NCBI GenBank assembly: GCA_030998015.1
Contig: JARWMV010000078.1
Span: 1 to 57,964 of the forward strand
Reading direction: 5' to 3'
Source of the DNA: Ceratorhiza oryzae-sativae
Lineage: Eukaryota; Basidiomycota; Agaricomycetes; Cantharellales; Ceratobasidiaceae
DNA: 57,964 nucleotides
The position numbers and the translations under genes were made by a program. Shown here piece by piece: positions 45,261 through 57,964 of the stretch. Position 1 is the stretch's first letter. The number at the start of each line of letters is the position of its first letter. The notes under the pieces are model-generated. The model saw nothing but the letters and a program-made list of their open reading frames with translations, was not told where the DNA came from and did no database searches.

Positions 45261-47837
45261 ATGCATCCTGCGCTGCCTGCGTTGCTGGCCTTGTCCGCTC
45301 TCGCTGCGGCCAATCCATCCGTCCTGCCCGCTGATTTTCACCGATTTGCACCACGACAATCTGTTATCCAATGGCAGCCATGTAACAACGACACCAGCAG
45401 CACCATGGAATGCGGTCGATTCGAAGTGCCACTGGACTGGGCCAACGAGGCGGCAGGCAAAGCATCCCTATATGTCGTCAGATACCCAGCCACGAACCTG
45501 CCAAAGTTGGGCACGCTGTTCACGAATCCAGGAGGGCCTGGAGGTAGTGGCGTTAAGGATGTTCTCAATACTGGACCGGAGACAATGAAGGCTGTCGACG
45601 GAAAGTACGATCTCGTCAGTGAGTTACCACACGAGACCGTGTTTTGATGCTGTTTCTGACGTGCTTAATATCGCCTGGGTTAGGTTGGGACCCTCGCGGC
45701 GTTGGAGCTTCCTACCCTCGAACGGATTGCTTTGCCACAGGCTCGGAAGAGAACGCCTTTTGGGAAGGCACCATTCCTCGTGCGGGTTTGGAGGCCCGTG
45801 GGAATTTTACTGATCCTGCCGACCTCGAAGCTTTCTATGCTCAAGTGCCAGAGGTAGACAGATTGCTCACTGAGCTCGGGCAAAAGTGTATGAAATATAG
45901 CCCTGATTCGCTCCAGTATGTGGGCAGTGCGGCGGCAGTGCGGGATATGGTCGCCCTTCACGATTACCTCGAGGGTTCGGACAAGCCGCTTAATTACTGG
46001 GGGTTCTCGTGAGTTGACTCTACTCAGGTCATCTAATCTAGACTCACAGGGAACACTAGCTACGGAACTGTGATCGGGATTTATTTTGTGAACAGTAAGT
46101 ACTCATCCTAAACCAATAGAAGCCGAAACGGAGACCCCACGCGTAGTGTTCCCGAGCCGTGTCGGCCGAGTTGTCCTGGACGGTGTAGTAGATCCAGTGT
46201 ACTGGGCAAACCGACCATCCTACCAAGTATGTTTCGTTCGATATTTTTCCAACTCACTGCGTGTTATGATGTTTCTGATCGGTGATCGTTCCGCGAACTA
46301 GATCTGGTCTATCTTTGCCGAATCCACAGATGAAGCGCTCACGGGTTTCGTCCAAGCGTGTGCTGCTGCTGGCCCCACTAACTGTGCGATTGCCTCTGTT
46401 GAGTCGACGCCGGATTCACTACGCGAGGACTTGTGGCGACTAATTGACGTACGTTCCAATGCATGGAGTGGCGGAGAATCTAACCACAAGTAATCGAGTA
46501 GCAAGCCTACGATTATAAGAAGTCAGTTGGAGTGAACGCGCAATTTGGTTCTGCCAGCATACGAAGCATGTTATCTTGATCTCCTGTTGTCTCATATCAC
46601 AGCTAAGCCCCATGATTGCAGGTTTGTTGTTCAGTGGCATGTACAACCCGACGCAATGGCCGAAGCTCGCAGAGGACATCCTGGCGTTCCAACAGTTCTT
46701 GGAGAATTATACCTCACCCACCAAACGCTCTCTTCCCCCGCTTCCTGATAAGCGACAAGCGACCAACTTGGACCCAGCACCTCCTTACGCCATCCAAGCT
46801 ATCACCTGTGCTGATTCGATGGACCCAGGGAATACCACAACTCGGGATGTGTTCGATGAGCTAGTTCGAGTGACCAGGGATGTCAGTCAAATGTGTAGGT
46901 GCTCTTGAATGATGCAGATAAAATTATGGTTAACGATGTGACTCTAGTCGGGCCTTCTTGGGGAGCCGTAAGTGCAGAGTGGAATATAACTTGTCCTCGC
47001 GATATTAAAACTGGCTTTGAATCAGGCTGGGTTCCACTGTCATCGTTGGCCAGCTCGCGCAGTCGAGCGATATGTTGGGCCGTGGAACAAACAGCTCGCC
47101 AATCCAATTCTGGTCATAGGTGCTGGCAGCTAATATATGCTCCGATACGTTGCGCTGATGCAGGGGTTGCAGGCAATGAAGCAGACCCAGTTACTCCCTT
47201 TATATCAGCCAAGAACGTCGCAGATGCCCTCGGTGACTCGGCAGTTTTGGTGGAGCAAGATGACTATGGTCACTTGTCTTGGGCAATGCATTCAGACTGG
47301 TATGCCAATTCGAGACTGTACAGGATGCACCCACTGATTGTCATATATAGCACGTTCAAGATCCTTGAGAATTACTTCCTTAAGAATGAACTACCATCGA
47401 CAGATCAATTTTGCGGAGTGGGTGATCCATGCTTGCTGTTTTGGGTTGGTACTGACTGCCCCTGGCGATGATAGACCAACCAGCAGCTGTTCCCTGGTCC
47501 GGGTGTCACCAAGGCTTCCCTTTCGGCTCTTTATTCTTCCGACAAGAATACGAGCACCAGTACTAACGCGACAGAGCTTCATTTGCAGCTAGAGAAAGAA
47601 CATGAGCATACGCGTCAGTTGGTCCTTACTGTCATTGCCCTCGCGTGTGCCACTGGTCTTTTACTTCTTTCGCTCATCGCATCCTGTGTGATCGGAAAGA
47701 AGGGCAGCGGCACCAAGAGGGATGTAGTGTACTGGGGCAAGGAAGACGAGTCCGAGCAGGGACACAAATACAAAACGCCTTATGATGGGGCCACTCCTCT
47801 GAAGCTGGGTGGTGGATATACACCAGTGAAGACATGA
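45261..47837 (+). CDS. TAP-like alpha/beta hydrolase with C-terminal membrane anchor
   Basis: Secretory-pathway peptidase-like hydrolase related to bacterial and fungal tripeptidyl aminopeptidases (S33 type). It begins with a signal peptide (MHPALPALLALSALAAA) and then IQWQPCN, MECGRFEVPLDWAN and the oxyanion-region NPGGPGGSG. After an intron come WDPRGVGAS and DCFATGSEENAF. The nucleophile elbow GFSYG is split by an intron near 46013. The C-terminal TAP domain is seen as PILVIGNEADPVTPF (acid residue) and DDYGHLSWAM (catalytic His). A last exon adds a linker, one membrane span (LVLTVIALACATGLLLLSLIASCVI) and a basic cytosolic tail ending GGYTPVKT at 47837. About nine exons are needed. The anchor suggests action at the cell surface or in a secretory compartment. 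Confidence 0.8.
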
Positions 47838-49662
47838 CCAAATAGCGGGTTTTCTATTATCTTAGTATATCTGTACCATATTAGTGTCGGGTATCCTTGG
47901 ATCGAGATAATTATTCTTGTGAAAATTTTGTTTGGTAGTGAACTGAGACTATGATGAGTATTTCAACCCCTTCTACTGGTGCAGCATCGGAGAAGCACAA
48001 AAACCTAAGCCGGGCGGCACCATCCAGCTATATGCGTGAAAAACTGCCAAAATCTTGGTCGGCAGTCTGGTAGTCCTCAAGGCAACAAACTACACCAGCT
48101 AAATAAGCAGGACAAGAACGACTACTATCATTGCACCGACACTTCGTGGGGCTACTGATTCGTTCGTCACTGCAATTTTCTCTCCTGTCTCTCACGGAAA
48201 GTCTTCAGGAGCCTACGCGTTTCCAGGTCACCCAGATAATAAAGGTGCAGATTTGCTTTACATATAGTATCCCTATTTCTGTGCTGAATTTCATTATGGC
48301 ACGTATTACTCGCTCCATCCAGGATGGATCCCCCTTAGGCGTATCCTCCACGTCATGCAACTAACCCCCATAGAATAGAAAGTCACTTCTACTTCGAGTA
48401 TAACCACATACTCACCTCAAAGATCAATCAAGCCAACAATGATTTATGGAGTACGTCTGAGCTCCATGGGGTGCAATAGAATGGCGAGGATGTTGATTCG
48501 GACATCCACATTGCCCATGAACATGACAGATTGAGCAATCACCCTCCGATATGGATAGTCGGAGCAATGGAGATTTTGAGCCCTCCCCGCTTGCAATGAG
48601 GAAAATCCCACCACCTCAGCCGTATAGAAATCAAATGTACATATATTAAATTGTATAGAAACTAGTTACAATAACGAGTGAGTGAGAGTAAGAAAGCGAT
48701 GGGGTACGACAAGGCCCGTAGGGCCTTTATTTATACCCTACGTACGAGTGAGTCGTTTGCAATCCAACCGCGCATATACTGCGCATACACACGCTTGAAT
48801 CGACTAATGACTAGTTCAAATTCTAGATCATTCCAGTACATATATGAATCTTCTACAAGCCTCTAAGTCGTTCCTTGTGCGCTGCTAACCAAGCGGCAGA
48901 GCTACCACCTATCCCATTGCCACCCCCAACACCACCAGTGGAAAACCCTGTCGCACCTGCAAACAGACATACCCAAGCTCACCCCCGGTACCACTCACAC
49001 TCTCCCTATTTGGCGAGGCATAGCGGCGCGTTCTGCTGCCCGTGTCTCTTGCCATTTTTGCCTCAGGAGCCTGGCCACATCCTACGCCCCTCATTCGTTC
49101 TCCCTCGGCTCGACTCTTTCTTGTTGAAGTATCTTTCTGTGTTTTCCCGCGCAACTCGGGCGTGCGGGCTCTCGGTTGGATCTCGCGGCTGCTTCCTTTA
49201 GTCGCAAGAGTTTTTTTTACCCCTTGAAAAGATAATAGTGACGCAGCCTTTCCGTTTGGATAGGGACCCGCGTAAGGATGCTTCATTTCCCGACAGCACC
49301 ATTTTATCGCAGATTCCGGCAGAAGCGCTTGCAGCTTACCCTTTTACATAGGTAACAGTTCATCGGATCATTTAGGGAATACTGCCATGTCAACAACCCA
49401 GTCTTCTTTACTACAAGTCGCAATTTTCATGATAGAAAGCGACGAACTCTACCACAACTCTTATGCCATGCAGAATTAGTGCGCAATAGTGAACTGGCTC
49501 TCCAAGCCAGAATCCACAGCACCCATGCTCAAAACGCAGCACATAAACCAGAGCCAGTTTCAAAAAATCGTAAATAAACTAAGATTCACTGCATACATCC
49601 GAACCCAAACCCGCCAAAACTCAGATCATCTGTCCAATCGTAATCAACCAGCCATAGATATT
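47838..49662. other. Intergenic, nothing certain
   Basis: No gene is recognised over 1.8 kb. A short perfect palindrome (AAGGCCC-GTA-GGGCCTT, 48711-48727) followed by TATTTATA is seen; it may be part of an old LTR-type repeat. Confidence 0.4.
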
Positions 49663-52600
49663 TTACTCTCCCGCAAACAACCGGATAACCATGTACGCCG
49701 TCGAGCCCATGAACCGGAACGCTATTTGTCATCTTAGCACGAACCGAGTACATCTAGAGGGGGATACTCACCGGCCAGCGCGGCGACCGAAAACAGAATA
49801 AATGCCATGTATCCTCCGACGGCCTTGTTTGCGCTCGTTGTGGCGCTCGGACCAGTCGCGGAACTCACAATGGCAGCCAAAAGGCCCTATAACCACCCGA
49901 TCAAAAACCAACTCATAATCCCCATGATGTAAACAACTCACATTACTCAATGTCCAAGACAACAGCACGCTATCAGGATCGCCAGATCAACAATTGGGTA
50001 CCGGGTGAATGATTGTGAGAAAACTTACTTTGTCCTGAAGCTCCTGTAATAATCCTCTTGCTTCGTCGCCGCATCGCGTTTCTGCTCAACGACCGGCGGC
50101 TTGGAATCTATTCATGGGCATCAGCATATAGCCACCCCCCAGGATAGCATTCAGGACGTACTGATCACAGCCATGGCGTCCTCGTACGCTGCGTTGATAT
50201 CCCGCTGATCGGTCGGTACGCTCGCTTCGACAGTGCCCTTGTCCTTGCCCGTCGAGACAACACCAAGATCCGTGCTGACCTTGTTGTCACCCTTGGTACC
50301 CCACGACACATCATGTACGTTGGCAAACTTTCGAAAATAGCTCAGCGTACAGCAAAGGCAAGATGAAATTGCTCTCACAGCATAAACGTTGAGCACGTTG
50401 ATATACGACGGCGCCATCAGCAGGTACTGGATAAACGACGTGATCATGTGCCATGGTTCCAGCTACCATCACGTCGTCAAAACTGGGTCATGGAAATACC
50501 CACAAAAACTTACGAATAGCAGCGAAGCGACAATATACAATCCCAGGGTGGCCGCAATCGACACCACGACGTTTCGGAAGATCGAGTTGGTGAAGAAGCT
50601 GCCAAAGGTGATCGTGCCTTCTGATGCGATTTGATTGACAGATCGAATAGCGAGGAAGAAGGCCGCAAACTAGCGCCACAGATGTCAATTTGCATTCGGG
50701 CCGCCGCCATTAGATAATACTCACTGTCATGTAGATAGTGATGAACCCGAACCCGATAAACGCCATCGTATACCCAAGCTTCGACCTGTCCGCCTGCTTA
50801 GCTCTTAGCTCCCACCGCCCAACTAGAATACTCACCCCTGTGGTCGGTTACCCAACGCCAGCAAGAAACACATCGTCAACATGCCGAGGTAGAAATAGTT
50901 CAATATTATATTAAAGTATTTGATCGCCTTGGGTCCGAGCTGCTCCATCGATTGAGTGAGAATGACAAACGCAATGTAATAGTTGCCCTGTACCAAAATG
51001 GCATGAGATCCCCAATCCCAGCCGTGAAGAAAAAAAAACGAATTACCAGAGCAAACCACGAGAAGATCAGGTTAAACGTCTGATAAAACAGCTCGATGTG
51101 GATCCAGAATTTACGTGCAAACGAATGGGAGCTTCGGTAGATGTAATTAAACTTGACGGTCGAGTGTACGGCTATGCCCTCGGAAGATCAACATCCGTTC
51201 ATCCGACTCGAGTTTCAGAGCTGACTTACCAGCAAAGAAACTACCGTTTAGCCATCGACGACGTTGACTAACCAGCTCAGGCACTTGGTCCGGCACATCT
51301 GTTACGGCATACGCGCTCTTGACGTAGTGTAGGATCCACGAGCCCCCGAGTTTGGACACGAGCTCCCAACAGAGAATCTAGGTCCAGTTAAGCTAGAATA
51401 ACGTGAAGTTATCAGTGAAGAGGCTTACACGATCCTCAGCCAAGTACATGTTGGCCGTAAAGATATCCGCTCCCGCTCCGTGCATCTTTTCACCTAGGAA
51501 GTACTTTTGAAGCGGTCCCTCGCCCGTCGAATCGTTCTGCAGCGCAATATACCTATTCCAGCATCTCATCAACCTCAGATCCCACTCCCAAACCCCACAA
51601 ACACTCACCTATACGCCGAAAACGCACCGGGCAACACGGTGATATACCCAAACACGCTCTCCAACGGTTTATCCAAGATGTTCGACATTTTATATTCAAA
51701 GTTTTGCGCGGCCACCAACGGATTGAGCAGGTTCTTGCCCCACGGACCTCGGTCGGCAACGATTTCACCGCAGGCACCTCCGACGTTCGAGTTGATGTCA
51801 AACGCTTTCCACAAATGGTAGATACTAGTTGGACCGGGACGCGTGCCGACGTCGAGAAGGACACACACGTTGGGTTCGAGGACTCGGCCAAAGGCGTTGA
51901 AGAACCATCTGGATCAACACTTGAGTCATTGGGTCCAGAGAGGGAAGGAAATAAGGAGCGTACCGGTGGCTGTTGATCTTCTTCTGGTTCTTTTCCTTTA
52001 GACAAAATATGACCTGACAAGGCACAATCCCGCGTTCAGCTCCTTCGATCCGCATCGACGGCGTGACGGAAACTGTCAAATTTGGGCGATCAGCGCCCGA
52101 AAATGGATGCCATATTTTGGGAGGAAGTCGAAGCAACCGGTCCGGTTGGACCAAGCACAGACAAGGGAAAGCGACGTACTTTGGGTTGTATACTCATAAA
52201 TATGAGCCGTGACAGGTTTCTTGTCGACCACATTCTTTGCGACACCATCCTGATAGACGCCCATGGCCGCAATCGTACTCAGCGTGCGCGAGTTGATCTT
52301 CATTCGACCGTCGGACACGACACATACGACCACCTATCACGGCAGTCAATCGCCCAGCCCCAGGTTCAAAATCATCAAGCCGAACCTTTTTCCAACCCTC
52401 TTTGGACCAGGTCTTGCTTCGCTCTCGAGTACAAAGGTGCTTGATGTTTTGCATGACACCGTGCATTGTACGTGTGAAAAGTTCCTCGTCTTCGTTGTAC
52501 ATGGTCATGACGATAAACAACTCGGTTCGACGCGGTGGGTCATAGAGGCGTTGGCGGAGGGTATAATTTTCTTCCTGTCATTGGCGTTAGACGCGAAACG

Positions 52601-53546
52601 AAACAAACACGAAATAGACAAACCAAAAAGTCGTTGGGATCACACGTCGCGGCCGTGTACCGCATGTGCGTAAACTCTCGATCGTTCTTGAGGGCGCACA
52701 TGTCGAGCAGTTTACTCGGGACGGCATTGTCGAATACCAAATTACCATGATAGAGCCTATATCCCACATTGGTTGTCTAATTGATTGAATCCGTGATAAA
52801 CCGAAATGACATACGGAATCTTTTTGATTGTCTTGTACCGCCTCGGTTGCCTCTGAGGGATCGCGCCATAATGGATATACGTCGGCTCCTGTTCGTGCTC
52901 GTCGTCGTCTATCCGTACTCTCTGTGGACGTTCCAAAAGTGGCGTCGCGCCGTGATCTTGATCCTCCAGCTCGCGCCCGACGTCGACGTATCCTTCATCG
53001 TGCAGCGTCACGCCCCCCGTCGTGGACGGTACAAGCGTCGTGCTCCCACTTTGTCGAATATCCACACTCAATTGGGACGGGAAGGGATTTTCGTAGTGTT
53101 CTTCGGGGATCGTGTGGTAGGCCGAGGCTCGCCCGGGGTTGCTCGCACCATATGGATCGTGGTACTGGCTGGACGATTGGACCGAGTAGGGTGTGCTCGG
53201 TGGGCGATCAAACGGGTTCGGCGTGGGCGAGCCGTAGGACGACTGCGGATGGGGTGTATAGCTTTGAGGCGGTGGCGGGTAGCCGCTCGTTGGCTGCTGC
53301 TGCAAGATCGGGGGAGGTGGTGGTGGGTACGGTGTGCCCAGCGCCGGGTATGGATTCGGCGTGGAGGACGTCAAGTACGACGTGGGCGTCGCCGACGGAG
53401 CAGGTGCTGGGTTGTTAAATTGACTATAATGATACAAGTCGGCCGGGGGAGGCGGCGACAGAGGGTGTCCGTATTGTTCGTCCTGGCGACAAATCAGCAC
53501 AGCGGTCAATATAACACGACTTGCTCACGTCGGGATAGCGCGACAT
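49663..53546 (-). CDS. Chitin synthase (division 1, class I-III type)
   Basis: Integral plasma-membrane glycosyltransferase that makes chitin from UDP-GlcNAc. It starts MSRYPD (53546), spliced to [14 protein letters not shown] 170-residue Pro/Tyr/Ser-rich tail follows, then the Chitin_synth_1N region ([38 protein letters not shown]). The catalytic core has [27 protein letters not shown], the acceptor region [18 protein letters not shown] and the hallmark QRRRW ([15 protein letters not shown]). Then several membrane spans follow ([59 protein letters not shown]), and the last exon ends MVIRLFAGE at 49663. About 18 short introns are needed. Catalytic motifs are intact. A proline-rich N-terminus is usual for this division. 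Confidence 0.92.
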
Positions 53547-54481
53547 TGCAGAAAACTCGGGCTCGTCGTCGCCGTCGTCGCGGTTTTAACGATCCAGGGC
53601 GGGCTGTGCTCACTTGCTAAGCGTATTGCCCCAGGGACAGCTTAGCTAAGCGCGTAGCCCCGGTGCTGTGATGGGAGACTGCGGTCCCACGGCGCTCTGC
53701 TTCGTGAACTCTGGCCAGCCTGGGATGTTGCACTGGTTCAATATGCCGTCGAGATAGTCGAATCGGCCGATTCGGGCTATGAGGTCAAACTGCATGCTTG
53801 CTCTCAGTAATTTATCAAGCTTTGATTCATTAATACGCACTAGCTCCCATGAACACCAAGCTTCGTGACTTCTTTAAGACTTCGAAGATGCCCTATGCTT
53901 CCTCCGAATCTATCCTAGCTCACCTGAATAATTGACTGGGATACTGATTGGCCGGCGCTGTCCCGGTTGCCTCAATGTCGCCCTGTACCCGCACCCGATT
54001 TCAACGTTCAAGTACTGAGGATATCTTGCAATATCGATGGCGTCATAGAGGCTCATCGTGTCACTCTGGTGCTAAGCTTCCTTTTCGCGAACGGTTCAGC
54101 CCGTGAAATATTATTGGCCTGAGGGGGCGAGACTCTTTCCTAACTTCGGGAATGGTGCACTAGGATGTATTACCCAAAGAATTCACTGTAGATGATCGAC
54201 TGGCAGAGCTCGGCGATCTCCGCGGTCACAGTCTAGGCCGCCAGGCCATTACGTTGACCCGCCTGCGTTGGGCCCTATGGTCCCCAAGTACATCGCCTGC
54301 ATACATCTGAGCGTCGGCATCCAGGTGGATCACAATCAACCCGAGTCGGCATTTTATGCAGCTCATCGGACCCACAATTGTTCAAGCAATCAATTTCATT
54401 TACAAGCTACACCTTGCGCAGTTTTGATTTCAATTTCAGACATACATCAGCCGCATACCAACATGCTTAGCCTCGGCTTTT
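53547..54481. other. Spacer with an unidentified exon-like fragment
   Basis: A minus-strand fragment is open at 53646-53790, with FDLIARIGRFDYLDGILNQC and IPGWPEFTKQSAVGPQSP. It could splice to an upstream exon with DIEATGTAPANQYPSQLF (about 53925-53985). No start, no complete domain and stops further upstream suggest a decayed gene end. The family was not recognised. Confidence 0.35.
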
Positions 54482-55873
54482 TCAATAGTTGTTCTCGACA
54501 ATCAACTCCTCAAACTTCAAGCTGCCACTACGAGCATCCAAGCACCACGCAGCATACTGCGCGCACGCGAGAACGCCAATAGTGTCCCCGTTGCTCACAT
54601 TCTTCCAAATATCGTGATCCCGGGTGAAGAGGATGCCACTCTGCTCAGCGTACGACGACTGCAACGGAACTCGATGCGAGATCCACGTGAGTGGCTTTCC
54701 GTCAGAGCCCTTCTTGATATCCTCCGGCTTGACGAGCGCGTTCTTGGCGGGCGCCTTGGAAAACACGGCGATCTCGAACCAGCTCCAGAGACCGCGGTCT
54801 GGCTGGGATGCCCAGCCTTGGTCGTGAGAGTCTGTGCTGAGTTGCAGCGATATCATACGCTTGAGCTGTTCGGCGGTAGGTGCGTTGCCAAAGTAGTAGC
54901 GCTTGACAACTTCGGCGTTCGAGGCGCGGACCGCGACGGTTTCGACGTTTGAAATAGTGACTGTCTGTTGAGGGACGGCGACCACAAACTGGTAGAGTTC
55001 CGCAGGTGCTGGCCGCTGGGACGATGGAGAGGCCGCGGCGACCGTTACCTATATAGTGAAGCGGCATGAATGATACTGCTGCATGCTGAAGCAGACGAAC
55101 AGTAGGCTCACCGCCTGTTGAGCGTTGGTCCTCCAGCAGCGGTCAGAGGCGACCTCGTAAATGCTATTGTAAACCCGGTCATTCAAAGCTAGACACACGG
55201 GTGACTATTACCCTACCGGTACAAGACAATGGAGACGTATTTGCCATTTTGCCTAACGATAACCACATGTTAGAATTGGCCATGACTGAGTTCCCTGGGT
55301 CTACTTACTCATAAGTAACCTTTTCAGAGCCCTTGACTTGCCAAATAGGGTAGGAACTCGCTCGCTTCACGTTGACGGCACCATCCTATGTATACTTTCG
55401 TCAAGCTCACGAGCATCAGTCACTGTCATCGCATTACACACCTTGTCCACTGCAGTTCCACCCAGACCGGGGGTAGTCGTGCCAGGAGTCACGACGGGGA
55501 CAATGGTATAACCATTTTTAACTCCGTATTGACGAGTCAGCTTCCACTAAACGATACGTCAGTGGTTAGGACTTGTACACTTGGCAAATCATGAACCCAC
55601 GAATTGAGACGTAAACTGGGGCGTGCTGCTCATCAAGACCGGGAATTCTGTCTGGCCGACGACTCCCGAGGTGCTACCATAGGCCGCATCGGTCGGTTGG
55701 TTGTTCATGTCGAGTTGAACAATGCGGTAGAAACCATCATCGATCGGTTCGTCGAGCGGGTCAGAGCCAGTGCGCGTCGATTCCGCAGCGGTGAGCTCGG
55801 TCGTGTGCTCGAGGACCTTGCAGCCGGCGTTGGTGAGGAACTTGAGGCGGTCGTCGACGCTGATTGGTGCCAT
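54482..55873 (-). CDS. Unknown cytosolic protein with beta-rich C-terminal domain
   Basis: Not identified. It starts MAPISVDDRLKFLTNAGCKV at 55873 with no signal peptide. The N-terminal part (EPIDDGFYRIVQLDMN, PQFTSQWKLTRQYGVKNGYT, YEVASDRCW) alternates short strands and W/Y positions in a way that recalls beta-trefoil folds. This is inference. The C-terminal exon (54482-54985) holds TVTISNVETVAVRASNAEVV, GLWSWFEIAVFS, LTWISHRVPLQSS, FTRDHDIWKNVSNGDTIGV and WCLDARSGSLKFEEL. That pattern recalls a beta-sandwich ligand-binding domain found in many unannotated Agaricomycete proteins. Six or seven exons, all open, with good splice sites. It may be a lectin-like or defence protein. Confidence 0.6.
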
Positions 55874-57964
55874 GTTTTACAAGTCAGATATAAGTGAGAT
55901 GTGGGAATGAGAGTCCTGTTGGTGATGCAGTCGAACAAGTGGTTCAGGCTCCTTATATACCTCGTATGCGTGGGTCTCGCCGCTTGCAGACTTTGTGGTG
56001 GGTGCAATCGCTCTTACTATTTTTGCTACCAAGGTGAACAGAAGTATCGAACGTGTATCCCGTGAACAATGGAATAGCATTTTGGGGTGGTATATGCTTA
56101 AAGGTAAACACAAGTGGAGTGCATGACTTCACGGGTTACCGAAAGGATGAGATCCGACATTCGGTGGGCGTTGCCGTAGCTGTATGCTAGGCGCTCTTTC
56201 AGCGTTCCTTGACCGGGGGTGCAAGTAAACCTCTCCGAATGCGTGGACGTTTATCCAGATCAATGGGGTGCCAACCAACAACTATTGGTAGAGCGCTAAT
56301 CCCGAGAATAGGGCAAGCTGTTATTTTGTCATTTGGAAGGACCCTATTCATGGGCCGCTCAGAATGTCTGGTGGGCATTCCTATGCTTTCTAGAATCTTC
56401 ACATGCACCCTTACAAATAAGAATCGCTCAATGTTCTCTGGATCGTGTTGGACACATCGGGCGGTTGGCTGCGCGTATTCACCCCAAACGTCATCGTGTG
56501 GGCAACGTTTGGTGCAGCTCCGAGGTAGGTGTTTGAAGCTCCCGCGTAATATTGGCCCAACATAGCTATGCATCTAATGTCAACCAATAATGAGCTTTGT
56601 GCATGTTTTAGATCCAGGATGATTGACGCAAAGAGAGAGCTGTACTCGAAGTTTACGTGCGTCAACAGGATCCTCCCATGGGCTGACTATCTCCAACTCA
56701 AAAGAGCGTTATTTTTTTTGTCAGGTATGGCTTTAATTTTATTCATTCTGGAATCCACGCGAAACGACGACATTCTCGTAAGATGCACGTTGCTCAGGCA
56801 TATCTGAACCGCCGGATCTGTGGTGTCCCCGAATCCATCCTCTGATTATAGAATGGCTATTACGCCTCACATAGTGCGTAGATTCTACTGATATATAGGG
56901 TGTTGCATTGTACACGTGCGTCCGGGTTAAGGTACAGTTTTGACAGATCCAGAGCCCATTCTCAGCGTGCCGATGCCGGCTACTCTCCTCCGAGAAGGTG
57001 CATCAGGGCGGCAGGACCCGAGATCCAAACCTTGTATGACCTACTGAATACATAGGGTATAATTTCGGTAGGTATTGTGAACATCCATCGCGTTGGGCCA
57101 TCGGGCCTTCTTGGCCAGCCCCAATAAAACTTTGTAGACTCGAGCTTACCACGATCAGCTGATGAAATTTATCGGTTCTGTTCGGATGCGCAGCAATTCA
57201 TGCACTCACACGAAGATCGGATCGGATCAAATGATCTACGATCAACCAGTAGGGGGGATCTCATCGAATGAGGGCGTTTCTGGTTTGATGTCTCTACTGT
57301 GACAAAGTTGCGTGACGGTTCGGTACCAACCGACAGGCCACGAATCTCCAAATGCCCGATCGCCGGCCATGACCTAGTGACAGATGCAATCACCAAAACT
57401 CGGCCCTAAGCAGTCGCCCAGCAGTTACATTACTTGTCTTCCTCAATTCCCTCTATCCCAGGCGATCGCGGAGCGAGACTACACTGCATAAGGACGAAGA
57501 AATGGAGATGCCTCTCCCACTGGGAGGCGATTCAACACCTTAGCTATTGCTAATAGGCTGTTCAGGGCATCTATTGAGACCCTCCCGAAACGGTGTGATC
57601 CACCGATTGCTTCGATCTGATGAGCGTTGATGTGGCCTCGCTGATGATATCAACACTCAATGATGTGTACCATCAACTCGTAATTCTCGCCTTTGCTCTT
57701 CCGCTTTAACCTGTATCTCTATACTCTCTGAACCACTAATGTGTTTGTCTCTCGCGCCGCCTGTTCTCCTATTGCATGTACATAGTATAAATACGCCTGT
57801 ACTTTGTCGCTCGCTCTGAAACCTGTCAATCTACTCCTATTCATTCGTATACCTATCTCCTAAGCGCTTTAAAGATTCACATTCATTGAGTGGCGAACGG
57901 TCAATGGTTACCTAATCGCGTAATTCCCAACAAAGGAGGATGGATACACTTCCTGCGAACGCTA
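55874..57964. other. Right flank, nothing recognised
   Basis: No gene or element is supported in the last 2.1 kb. Frames at 56199-56573 on both strands overlap and lack domain features. A TATA-like tataaata (57786) near the end may belong to a gene beyond the window. Confidence 0.5.

Noticed and set aside
52781..53620. 279-codon plus-strand frame opposite the chitin synthase N-terminus
   Set aside because: An Arg-rich by-product of the Pro-rich codons on the other strand, with no domain.

Overview
The window looks like nuclear DNA of a filamentous basidiomycete, most likely an Agaricomycete close to Rhizoctonia/Ceratobasidiaceae (inference). The grounds are genes split by many 50-70 bp GT..AG introns, a chitin synthase, a Rho1 GTPase ending CVLL, a basidiomycete-type P450, a TPR-CHAT protein of the kind expanded in Rhizoctonia, and many small DNA transposons. 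All gene models were assembled by hand from reading frames and splice signals, so terminal exons are the least certain parts.

Layout. 1-8.7 kb: an Rds1-type ferritin-like protein (-), a P450 (+), a 653-bp foldback element, and two tandem tautomerase-family genes (-). 8.7-16.7 kb: a 116-bp MITE, a RING-CH (MARCH-type) E3 ligase (-) divergent from the ArfGAP gene GLO3 (+) with 74 bp between start codons, two tiny single-span membrane protein genes (-), and the HIT protein gene HNT1 (-). 16.9-21.5 kb: a complete-looking 4.6-kb Tc1/mariner-like transposon with TA target duplication and 289-bp terminal inverted repeats; it carries a DDE transposase and an unrelated second gene. 22.5-28.3 kb: MITEs, then a duplicated divergent gene pair in the order A1(-)B1(+)A2(-)B2(+). 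A is a secreted RNase T1/ribotoxin-like family; B is an unknown small Cys-containing family. 28.6-38.2 kb: a multipass membrane protein (-), RHO1 (+), an intronless orphan gene (+), and a TPR-CHAT gene (+) with eight 135-bp repeats and Ser in place of the CHAT catalytic Cys. 39.7-44.9 kb: a transposon graveyard (RNase H fragment of a retroelement, a repeat inserted in it, a pogo-like transposase pseudogene, MITE copies). 45.2-55.9 kb: a membrane-anchored TAP-like alpha/beta hydrolase (+), a chitin synthase (-) and an unknown gene (-). 55.9-58.0 kb: nothing recognised.

Housekeeping genes (GLO3, RHO1, CHS, HNT1, RING-CH ligase) alternate with accessory blocks. RHO1 and a chitin synthase both serve cell-wall building in fungi, but nothing here shows that they are co-regulated. 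The best candidates for something undescribed are the duplicated A/B divergent pair, the passenger gene of the 4.6-kb transposon, and the twin membrane microproteins sharing a YEI(P/S)QL motif.
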